Shown: piece after piece, positions 1 through 7,381 of the stretch | Layout of the letters: the number at the start of each line of letters is the position of its first letter | How positions within the stretch are numbered: the stretch's first letter is position 1 | NCBI GenBank assembly: GCA_910589685.1 | Contig: CAJUTA010000036.1 | Location: 1 to 9,589 of the forward strand | Reading direction: 5' to 3' | DNA: 9,589 nucleotides | Source of the DNA: an uncultured Ureaplasma sp. | Lineage (GTDB): Bacteria; Bacillota_I; Bacilli_A; Mycoplasmatales; Mycoplasmoidaceae | The notes under the pieces: generated by a model | Databases searched by the model: none | What the model was told of the DNA's origin: nothing | The model's input: only the letters and a program-made list of their open reading frames with translations | Position numbers and translations under genes: made by a program

Positions 1-301
1 TTGCAATTGTCTTAGAAAATTTAATTGAATATTTATTACCGATATATCCAAATAAAAATAATAAAATAGATATAACTATAATAATTGTCACCAAAATTAC
101 AACTTGTCAATTTCTATCAATTGACATGCCAAAAAGCAAATTATCTGAACCGATTGTATTTTTTGCAAATGAATTAAAGTATTGCAATAAAATTGGAATT
201 GCAATAACACAAATGACTTGCAAAACATTTAAAATAGATGATACAAAAAAGTACTTTAAGGCTTGTTTGCTAACAAATAATTTTAAATTTAATTTTTTCA
301 T
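1..301 (-). CDS. ABC exporter-like membrane domain, N-terminal part (partial, runs off left edge)
   Basis: This gene enters from beyond the left edge; only its first 100 codons are visible, starting at the ATG that pairs with positions 299-301 (a TTG one codon upstream is the alternative). A TGA at 107-109 is read as Trp, which joins the frame to the edge. Visible are a short basic N-terminus (MKKLNLKLFVSKQ), a first hydrophobic helix at about residues 18-42, a polar loop with an Asp/Asn-rich stretch, and a second long Ile/Val/Leu helix at about 67-90 followed by a basic segment. This pattern resembles the start of the six-helix membrane domain of ABC exporters (half-transporters with a C-terminal ATPase), but no ATPase motif lies inside the window, so the name is an inference. 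It could be another multi-pass membrane protein. No clear Shine-Dalgarno site is seen. It is divergent from the membrane protein at 349-1488. Confidence 0.5.
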
Positions 302-348
302 CAATAAATATTTTATAAAAAAAATTAGATTTACTCAATACACAAAAT
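302..348. promoter_or_regulatory. Divergent intergenic promoter region
   Basis: These 47 bases separate two divergent genes, so both must start here or nearby. A near-symmetric AT element (ATTTTATAAAA, about 310-320) offers a -10-like TATAAA on each strand. No recognisable -35 box or Shine-Dalgarno site accompanies either start. The call rests on gene arrangement more than on the boxes. Confidence 0.3.
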
Positions 349-1488
349 ATGAATGTAAAAATCAAAAATAAAACACTTAAAGAAAATATAATAAATTCAA
401 AGATTGCACTATTATTTGTTTTGCAATGATTTTTATTAGTAAGTGTGATTATTATTAACATATTTTCATGGAATAATAAATGAAAAAATTCTGCACTTTA
501 TCTAGTACCGGAGTACATCCAAATTATTAGATGCATTAGTTTGTTTGTTATGTCTTGATATGTATTTATAAGCCTTGTCATTTGAAATACATATGATACT
601 TATAAAATAAATAACAAAAATAAATTGATATCTTTATTTAGTTTCACGTTCATTGCTTTAATTTATTTATCTTGAAAATATTTTGTATTTTTAAAATGAG
701 ATAATATACAAAAAAATATAAAAGATATATTTCAAGATGATGATAGTAAAAAAATACAAAGAAAATCATTTATTTATATTTTTTCAATAATAATATTTTG
801 TATTTTTATAGTTGTTGTTCCATTATTGGCATTTTATACAAGTAAAAATAATGAGATTAACATATGAATCCCAAATGTTTCTGAGCCATTAAAATGAAAT
901 GATTTGTGATTTAATTCATTGCAATTTTTTACAATTCAATCTAATTTTCTTTGTCTCGTTGTTTTAATTTTGTTTGTAATAAATCCAAATATGAAAATAT
1001 TTAAGAATCGTATTCTTCTAATTATTGCAACAATTAACATTACAATTGTTTGTTTTGTTTACAACTTCATTTTGCTACCAGATCAAATTATCACCAAAGA
1101 AATTAAAAATTGAGATTTGCAAAAATATTTATCACTTGCTTTTAATCACATATTCAATCCAATTGTATTTGTAGTATTCTTTTCTATCCTAAATACAAAA
1201 CACAAAAATAAAATTGAACTAAAATTTAAAAACTTTTTAATTGCAACAATATTTTTGCCAACAATCTATATTACATATGTAATTTCTCAACCATTTGTAT
1301 CAAACACTAGTGTTTATGGCTTTGCAACCAATTTAAATCCAAACGTTTTAACTAATTTAAATACTCCTGGTAATCCAATAAATATAGCATATATAATTTT
1401 AATATACTTACTATTCTATGGGTTATCTGCATTTGTATATTTCATAAATAATAAATTAGTAATTAGAAAGGTTCAATATGAAAAATAA
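349..1488 (+). CDS. Multi-pass membrane protein, DUF1600/Pr6Pr-like
   Basis: A 379-residue integral membrane protein. The frame holds ten TGA codons read as Trp and only one TGG, so it is invisible with the standard code. Roughly nine hydrophobic segments can be seen, with clear ones near residues 19-40, 58-80, 93-112, 140-163, 195-213, 220-242, 258-276, 293-315 and 345-370. Charged stretches (for example the DDDSKKIQRK loop near 128-137) separate them. The segment FTIQSN at 194-199, followed by a hydrophobic helix, a Tyr/Asn-containing helix and then an NHIFNP motif, recalls the DUF1600 proteins of mycoplasmas and the wider Pr6Pr-type membrane family. That match is from memory and its function is unknown. 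The ATG at 349 is the first good start after the divergent intergenic region. Its 3' end overlaps fhs by 11 bases in another frame, implying co-transcription and possibly translational coupling. Confidence 0.7.
1464..1470 (+). promoter_or_regulatory. Shine-Dalgarno site of fhs
   Basis: AGAAAGG lies 7 bases before the ATG at 1478, inside the last codons of the upstream membrane protein gene. It fixes the fhs start and shows that the 11-base overlap between the two genes is real. Confidence 0.6.
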
Positions 1489-3064
1489 TATTATATTTGA
1501 TGTAATTAAAAATCACAATTTACAAATTGATGAATTTGAAAATTATACAAGTGAAATCGCAAAAATCGTTAAATACAAAAAAAATAATTACAATAGCAAA
1601 CTAGTAATTGTAACTTCGATGAGTCCTACTCCTGTTGGTGAAGGAAAAACAACAACATCTATTGGTTTAGTTGATGGACTAAATAAATTGGGGATTAAAA
1701 CAATCGGTGCTTTGCGTGAACCATCAATGGGTCCAGTTTTTGGTATGAAAGGGACTGGTTCAGGTAGTAATAAAGCCATTTTGTTACCATTTGATAAAAT
1801 TAATTTGCATTTCACTGGGGATTTCCATGCTATTGCTGAAGCAAATAATTTAATAAGTGCTGTAATAGATAATGAAATATACTTCCAAAGTGATTTAAAG
1901 ATTGATCCAAATAAAATTATTTGAAAAAGATGCTTAGACTCTAATGATCGACAATTACGAGAAATTGAATATACAATTTCAAAAGTAAATAGTTTAGTAA
2001 AAACAGGTTTTAATATCACTGCTGCATCTGATATGATGGCATTATTTTGCTTATCTAAAGATAAAGATGATTTTAAAAATAAATTAAATAAAACAATTGT
2101 TGCTTACACATTTAACAATGAACCAATAACAATTAGTCAATTAGAAATTAGTGATGCAATTATGAAAATAATAGATGATGCATTTTATCCAAATTTAGTA
2201 CGAACACTAGAAAACAATCCAGTCATTTTGCATGGAGGACCTTTTGCGAATATTGCTCATGGATGTAGTAGCTTAATTTCTTTATATGCTGCTCAAAATT
2301 TGGCTGATGTTGTAGTGACTGAAGCTGGTTTTGGAAGTGATTTAGGATTAGAAAAATTCATGAATATCACTTGTAGAGAAGGTGGAATTAGTCCTGATCT
2401 AATTGTTTTAACAATTTCATTAAAATCAATTTTATATAATGGAACAAATTCTGAAATTGAACAAAATAATAAAGAGAAAGTTGTTGCAGGATTTGAAAAT
2501 GTTAAACACCATATAAACCATTGTAAAAAATATAATAAACCTATTTTTGTAGCAATTAATCATCGTGAAGAAGATGATTTAAATGACATGAAATTACTAA
2601 TGAGTTTGCTAGATGATTGTGATGTTAAATATTCATTGAATGATTGTTGATCAAAAGGATCATCAGGAGCATTAGAAATGTCTCAAAAAGTAAAAGAAAT
2701 TCTTGATGAAACAAAACAATCATCTCATAATTATCTATATGAAACAAGTGATAGTGTTTATGAAAAAATAGATAAAATTGCAAAAAATGCATATGGGGCA
2801 AATGGCTATGAACTAAGCAATTTAGCTAAACAACAATTGAAAGAATTAGAAAATTACAAAGATTATTTTGTTTGTATTTCAAAAAATCCATATTCCTTAA
2901 CTTGTGATCAAAAAATATTAGGTAAACCAACTAATTTTGTCACAACAATTGAAAGAATTGAAGTTAACCACGCTGCAAATCTTATTATTCCAATTACATC
3001 TATTGTTTATCGTATGCCTGGACTACCTAAAATACCACGTGCAAAAAATTTTATATTAAAATAA
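1478..3064 (+). CDS. fhs: Formate--tetrahydrofolate ligase
   Basis: ATP-dependent synthesis of 10-formyl-tetrahydrofolate from formate and tetrahydrofolate in the cytoplasm; the product feeds initiator-tRNA formylation and purine chemistry. The protein is 528 residues, a little shorter than the usual 555-560, and two TGA codons (1922 and 2648) are read as Trp. Family signatures are in the expected order: the P-loop TPVGEGKTT at 51-59, REPSMGPVFG at 80-89, NLHFTGD and then the NDRQLR segment, GFNITAASDMMA, HGGPFANIAHGC at 252-263, TEAGFGSDLG at 281-290, and the C-terminal MPGLPKIPRA. The glycine-rich stretch after KG (usually GGAAGGGYAQV) reads GTGSGSNKAIL here, a clear deviation within an otherwise conserved active-site region. 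It overlaps the upstream membrane gene by 11 bases and stops only 6 bases before the tmRNA. The ATG at 1478 has a good ribosome binding site. Confidence 0.97.
3052..3062 (+). promoter_or_regulatory. Possible ssrA promoter -10 region inside the fhs 3' end
   Basis: TATATTAAAAT spans the last codons of fhs and ends 8 bases before the first base of tmRNA. TATATT or TAAAAT could act as a -10 box. No convincing -35 is visible, and in this AT-rich DNA such strings occur by chance. Transcription from the fhs operon followed by 5' processing is an equal alternative. Confidence 0.3.
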
Positions 3065-3070
3065 ATGTAT

Positions 3071-3444
3071 GGGGGTGTCACGGGTTCGACAGGATAGATG
3101 AACTATTAAATGCAGTGGGGTTTGCCCCTTATAGCTCGAGGTTTAATAAATGCAGATGAAACAAATTTAAATGAACAAAGTTCATTTGACATCAATTTAT
3201 TATCACAAAATCAAAACTTATACGCTTTTGCGTAAAATTTAATTAGTCTTTTAAATAAAAACTCATTAAATATCAAGCCTAATTATTAGGCACAAAAAAT
3301 TTATTATTGTTTAAATAAATTCTTTTGCTTATTTTTTCGTTTATGGTAACAATAATATCTTATTAATTTAGAAAATAAGATAAACTGTAGACTTTAATAG
3401 AGATTTTATTTTGGAAAGGGGTTCAACTCCCCTCATCTCCACCA
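3071..3444 (+). ncRNA. ssrA: Transfer-messenger RNA (tmRNA)
   Basis: tmRNA enters stalled ribosomes as an alanyl-tRNA mimic, then supplies a short reading frame that tags the unfinished protein and lets the ribosome stop. The 5' end GGGGGTG (3071-3077) pairs with CATCTCC (3434-3440) to form a 7-bp acceptor stem with two G-U pairs. The discriminator A and an encoded CCA follow (3441-3444). The 5' consensus GTCACGGGTTCGACAGG is present. The T arm is AGGGG (3417-3421), loop TTCAACT, CCCCT (3429-3433). A GGGG/CCCC pairing at about 3117-3128 fits pseudoknot 1, and the conserved AAACTGTAGAC lies near 3382-3392. The total of 374 bases is normal for a one-piece tmRNA. The partner protein SmpB is not in the window. 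Confidence 0.97.
3152..3235 (+). other. tmRNA tag-peptide reading frame (27 residues)
   Basis: The resume codon is GCA at 3152. The frame encodes a 27-residue tag beginning ADETNLNEQ and ending NLYAFA, closed by TAA (3233-3235). The YAFA ending matches the Mollicutes tags I recall, such as that of Mycoplasma pneumoniae, rather than the LAA ending of most bacteria. Mycoplasmas lack ClpXP, and their long tags are known to be recognised by Lon. Length and ending fit that. Confidence 0.88.
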
Positions 3445-3457
3445 TTTTAAAATAAAC

Positions 3458-3487
3458 AAAAACACAATATTCAATTATTGTGTTTTT
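3458..3487. terminator. Bidirectional hairpin terminator between ssrA and hrcA
   Basis: AAAAACACAATA (3458-3469) pairs perfectly with TATTGTGTTTTT (3476-3487) around a 6-base loop, giving a 12-bp stem. On the plus strand it is followed by a T-rich run, 14 bases after the CCA end of tmRNA. On the minus strand a T-rich run (TTTTTGTTTATTTT) also follows, so it can end hrcA as well. The last four codons of hrcA and its TAA are part of the stem. Confidence 0.8.
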
Positions 3488-4515
3488 TCTTTGTTACAAA
3501 GAACTTTTTCTATTTGAATTTTGAAATAATTTAATATTCCTTTAATCTTATTTAAATCCGTTCTTGATGGACCCACAACTGAGATTTGACGAGTAACGTT
3601 ATCATATTTAATTTCAGTAGTTGCAACCATGAATACCTTATTTTTGTCTGAATCATCAATTGGTTTATATTCAATCTTTACTGCATTAGATTCATCCATA
3701 TCATGGGCAATTTGTTGTCAAATATTACCAGACTCAATCATATCTAGAATTTTAAAGAATGTTTGTGAATCTTGAAACTCAGGATATTGAGATAATGATG
3801 TAACACCAACAAAATTAGTTCTATTAATTTGTTTTAATGTTGTATTAAAAAATTTTGAAATCACTTCACGAGTAATATATTCATATTCTTTGACTTCTTT
3901 TTTAATGATTGGGTTTATTTCATTAATTTTGTTTCACAAATCATTGATTTGAACACCAATAAGGTTCTGATTGAATAAACGAATGCATGTTTTAATATCA
4001 TTAATTTCACTATCTTTTTCAATGTAAAGATAATTTTTATAAATATTTCCAAGATTAGTAACAATTAAAAGTAATGCGCTATTTTCATTTAATTGAACTA
4101 AATTCACTTCTCTCAAATTCTCATTTTCGTTACTGACATTTGTTATTGATGGTAAATTTGTAATTTCATTCAAAATCATTAATGAATCATTAATTATATT
4201 GTCAATATTTTCATCACGTTTAATAAATAATGATTTTAGACGATTTTGAATAATTTCATCAATTTCAAATGAATTCAAATTATTTGCAAAAAAATCCAAA
4301 GCTATTTTTGCTGGAATTCTTCCGCTAGATGCATGAGTCTTAATCAAATAACCTTTTTTTTCTAAAACGGCCATACAATTTCTAATTGTTTGACTACTTA
4401 TTTTTTTATCAAACAATTGAGAAACCACTTGACTACTAATTGGCTCATATTTCAAGTTATATTGCTCAACAATTATTTTTAATATTTGTTTTTCGCGTTC
4501 TGTTAAATCATTCAT
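3475..4515 (-). CDS. hrcA: Heat-inducible transcription repressor HrcA
   Basis: Represses chaperone genes by binding CIRCE operators, with activity dependent on GroEL in studied bacteria. The protein is 346 residues, the usual family size; TGA codons at 3934 and 3718 are read as Trp. The N-terminal winged-helix part is clear: LTEREKQILKIIVEQY, then ISSQTIRNCMAVLEKKGYL and the wing ASSGRIPA at about residues 60-67. The C-terminal signature is ISVVGPSRTDLNKI, matching the family's IGPTRMDY region. The ATG at 4515 lies 8 bases beyond the rny stop, so the two genes form one transcription unit and are probably translationally coupled; no strong Shine-Dalgarno site is seen. No CIRCE inverted repeat (TTAGCACTC-N9-GAGTGCTAA) is visible anywhere in the window, so its targets lie elsewhere. 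Its 3' end is built into the terminator stem. Confidence 0.95.
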
Positions 4516-4523
4516 ACATTTAT

Positions 4524-5816
4524 TTATTGTAATATCTTTTTAGTTTTGAATTGATATGTATTTTCTTTAATTATTTCAATTGTCAAAATATATTCAGATG
4601 TTAGTTTATTAGATTCAAATGCTAATTTAATTCTCTCAATTAATCCATCAATTTCCAAATCAGAAATTATATTTGGTTTTAAAAGAATTTTAATAACAAA
4701 ACCACTTTGTAATACTCAAACATGTTGAACTTCATTAAATTTCATACAAATATCTTCATAAATTTGAACTCGTTTGTAAAAGTTTTCTTTTGTGTTATTA
4801 CGAGCACCAGGACGAGAAGCTGAAGATTTATCCGAAATTTTGACAATTGCATCATAAATATTATTAGATATTTGACTAGAGTGGTGGGTAGCAATTCCAC
4901 TAATCACTTCTTCTGGTAGATCATTTTTTTGAGCAATTTCAACTCCTAATTGAATATGATCTGTGCCTGTTTCATGATCCATACTTTTTCCTATATCATG
5001 AAAAAATGCAGATAATTTTGCAATATATGGATTAGCACCAATTTCTATAGCAATTTGTTCAGCTAGTAAAGCTGATTCAATACTATGTTCTAAAACATTT
5101 TGTCCAAAACTATAGCGATATCGTAATTTACCTATATATTCATATAAATTTGGATTAATATTTTTAAATTTCAATTTCTTAACTGTTTCTTCACCAATTG
5201 AAATAAGAGATTGGTGGAAATAAATTTTTTCTTCATTGTAATAATTGTTAATTTTATTTGGCTCAATATTTTTAATCTCTAATAATCTTTTTAAAACACG
5301 ATAAGCAATTTCTCTTTTAACATGATTTGCAGAACTTAAATATACATTTTCATCATTATCTTTTATTATTAATTCAACACCACAAATTCTTTCAAAAGTT
5401 TTCTTATTTCTTGCATTAAGACCCACTAAACGTGAGCGAATTTCTGGGTTTTTAGCAGGTACTTTAATAATAAATTCATCACGAAAATATTGATAATCTA
5501 GACGATCAAAAGAATTTATGATAATTTGTTGAAGACGAGTTTTGTAACTTTCTTTTAAATTATTAAGTTTATCTTCTAATTCTTGTTTGTAATTATTTTC
5601 AAGTTTACTAAAATAATTATTTATTCAAATTTCTTTTAATTCATTAGATGATGTATTAAGTTTACCCGCTTGTTGCTCTAATAATTGATTACAATATTTT
5701 CTTGTATCAAATATTTCAGAAAAGTCTTTATCTTTGAAATAAGGATGTAATTTAAGCAATCTATGAATTTTTTTATTGAGACGTGCTTCCCGAGATTTCT
5801 TTACAAAATTAAACAT
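4524..5816 (-). CDS. rny: Ribonuclease Y, short form without membrane anchor
   Basis: Endoribonuclease that starts mRNA decay. The protein is 430 residues against about 520 in Bacillus; TGA codons at 5625 and 4716 are read as Trp. An N-terminal charged, helix-prone region (1-118) includes a probable coiled coil near 60-105. A KH domain follows at about 119-185, and then an HD domain with H244, the HD pair in FFHDIGK at 273-274, THH at 310-312, D329 and the family hallmark RPGAR at 335-339. The C-terminal RNase Y domain runs to the end. Two oddities stand out. There is no N-terminal transmembrane helix (the start reads MFNFVKKSREARLNKK), and an in-frame TAG at 5829-5831 rules out a longer start. 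The KH loop reads GLNA (132-135) where GREG is usual. A purine-rich AGAAGAGAG precedes the ATG. It is followed by hrcA after 8 bases and is divergent from cinA. Confidence 0.95.
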
Positions 5817-5871
5817 AATAACTCTCTTCTAAAGATTAAAAAATTAATGCCATCTTGTAAATAATTTATTG

Positions 5872-5880
5872 TATTATATA
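5872..5880. promoter_or_regulatory. Overlapping divergent -10 elements for rny and cinA-recA
   Basis: On the minus strand TATAAT (pairs with 5873-5878) is a perfect -10 box, giving an rny leader of about 50 bases. On the plus strand TATATA (5875-5880) ends exactly 7 bases before the A of the ATG at 5887, which would give a leaderless cinA-recA message. The boxes overlap, so the two promoters may compete. No good -35 box is seen for either, and start points are inferred. Confidence 0.4.
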
Positions 5881-5886
5881 ACAAAA

Positions 5887-6387
5887 ATGGGCTTTAACAT
5901 GAGTGAACAAGAATTGATTATTCAAATTAAAAATGAATTAACTAATAAAAAAATGAAATTAGCTACAGCTGAATCTGCTTCATGTGGTTATTTAGCAAAT
6001 TTAATTGGTAGTGTGTCAGGTATAAGCAAGGTATATAATGGTGGAACCATTGTATATAGTGAATTAGCAAAAAATAGAATCTTAAAAATAAGCAAGAGAT
6101 TATTAAGAAAATATGGGACAATTAGCAAGGAATGTGTTGAAAAAATGGTGACAAAAACAGCATATATTTTAAAATCAACTAATGTTATTGCTATTTCTGG
6201 TAATGCTGGACCTGATGGAATTGAAAACAAAGATGTTGGTTGCTTTTATTGTGGAATAATGGTTGATGGCCGAATAACTGTAGATATGGTTGAAGTTGAT
6301 AAAAAATTAAACAGAGATCGAATGAGATCAAAGGTTGTTGAATATTGTTTACAAAAAATGTTAGATGAACTAAAAAAATTAAAGTAA
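5887..6387 (+). CDS. pncC: CinA C-terminal domain / PncC nicotinamide-nucleotide amidohydrolase
   Basis: A stand-alone CinA C-terminal domain of 166 residues. Members studied in other bacteria (E. coli PncC) deamidate NMN to nicotinate mononucleotide, recycling pyridine nucleotides. The family core is visible: TAES at 27-30 with the putative nucleophile Ser30 (then ASCG where CTGG is usual), NGGTIVYS at 51-58, GTISKE, and SGNAGPDG at 104-111, close to E. coli SGIAGPDG. The N-terminal MoaB/MocF-like domain of full CinA (about 410 residues) is absent. The change of CTGG to ASCG next to the catalytic Ser makes activity uncertain. ATG 5887 is chosen because it sits at the predicted start of a leaderless message; ATG 5899 (MSEQELI) aligns well with family N-termini and is a real alternative. 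Neither has a Shine-Dalgarno site. recA follows after 40 bases, an ancient cinA-recA pairing. Confidence 0.9.
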   Translation: MGFNMSEQELIIQIKNELTNKKMKLATAESASCGYLANLIGSVSGISKVYNGGTIVYSELAKNRILKISKRLLRKYGTISKECVEKMVTKTAYILKSTNVIAISGNAGPDGIENKDVGCFYCGIMVDGRITVDMVEVDKKLNRDRMRSKVVEYCLQKMLDELKKLK

Positions 6388-6416
6388 TTTTTATAAGTCT
6401 TTCTTTAAATATATGT

Positions 6417-6422
6417 AAGGAG
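6417..6422 (+). promoter_or_regulatory. Strong Shine-Dalgarno site of recA
   Basis: AAGGAG, 5 bases before the ATG at 6428, is the best ribosome binding site in the window. It fixes the recA start and contrasts with cinA upstream, which has none. Confidence 0.8.
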
Positions 6423-6427
6423 AGACA

Positions 6428-7381
6428 ATGGAAAGTAAAGTTTTAAATAGCGATATTCTTTCAAAAGAATACATTAATAATATTATCCCATCTAAATTTC
6501 TTGAATTAGAGATTCAAGGAATAACAACTGGAAATGTAATGCTCGACAAAATGATTGGTTGCAATGGAATTCCAAAAGGAAGAATTACTGAAGTTTATGG
6601 TAATGAATCGTGTGGAAAAACAACTTTATGTTTGCAAATAGCACGAAATTGCACACTAAATAAAAAGAAAGTTTTATATATTGATTTGGAATATGCATTA
6701 GACATTAGCTATGTTAAAGCAATTGGAATTGATACAGATTATTTCTTTGTAGCTCATGCACAAAGCGGAGAAATGGCATTTGGAATGATTGAGGATGCAC
6801 TAAATAATCAGTCATTTGAATTAATAATCATTGACTCGGTTGCAGCAATGTTACCTGAAAATGAAATTGATACAAAAATTGAAGATATTAATGCATTAGG
6901 CTCACATGCTAGACTTATGAGTAGAGGAATAAGAAAAATTCAATATGCATTATCTGAATCACAAACTGCAATTGTATTTATTAATCAATTAAGAGAAAAA
7001 ATTGGGGTTACTTTTGGTAATCCAGAAACTACAACCGGGGGAAAAGCACTTAAATTTTATAGTTCTGTTCGACTTGAATTAAAAAAAGTTGAATTGATAA
7101 AAGATGGTGAGGATAAAATTGGAATAAAAACTAAAATTACAAGTGTAAAAAATAAAATTGGGGTCCCATTCCAAAACACTTTTATAAATATTTATTTTGG
7201 AACAGGATTTAATTATTTAAATGATATTTTGGAATTTGCAATTACCAAAGATATTATTCACAGAAGTGGATCATGATATTCTTATAAAAATGAGAAAATT
7301 GCTCAAGGAATTAATCAATTAAGAAATTATTTTAAAGAAAATGAAGATTTGCTAGAAGAAATAAAAAATCTTTGTTTATAA
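6428..7381 (+). CDS. recA: Recombinase RecA
   Basis: ATP-dependent strand-exchange protein of homologous recombination and repair. It is 317 residues, shorter than the typical 330-350, and one TGA (7274) is read as Trp within the conserved SGSWYSY motif. Family landmarks: ITTGNVMLDKMIG at 32-44, Walker A GNESCGKTT at 58-66 (K64; the second Ser of the usual SSGKTT is Cys62), IDLEYALD at 85-92 with the catalytic Glu88, Walker B LIIIDS ending at D136-S137, HARLMSRGIRKI at 160-171, FINQ with the allosteric Gln187, and REKIGVTFGNPETTTGG (loop L2) at 189-205. The short N-terminus and the absence of an acidic C-terminal tail account for the reduced length. It lies 40 bases after the CinA-like gene and probably shares its message. 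Its last codon and stop (TTA TAA) coincide with those of the convergent transporter. Confidence 0.98.

Noticed and set aside
126..371. Open frame of 81 codons on the plus strand
   Set aside because: It runs antisense through the N-terminal part of the minus-strand membrane gene and overlaps the better start at 349; no ribosome binding site and no recognisable product.
1588..2019. Open frame of 143 codons on the minus strand
   Set aside because: It is antisense to the most conserved part of fhs (P-loop region), and its sequence is the mirror of that gene rather than a known protein.
4516..4560. CIRCE operator near hrcA
   Set aside because: No TTAGCACTC or GAGTGCTAA half-site is present here or upstream of rny.
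5988..6230. Open frame of 80 codons on the minus strand
   Set aside because: Antisense to the CinA-like gene, with no start signal or family resemblance.
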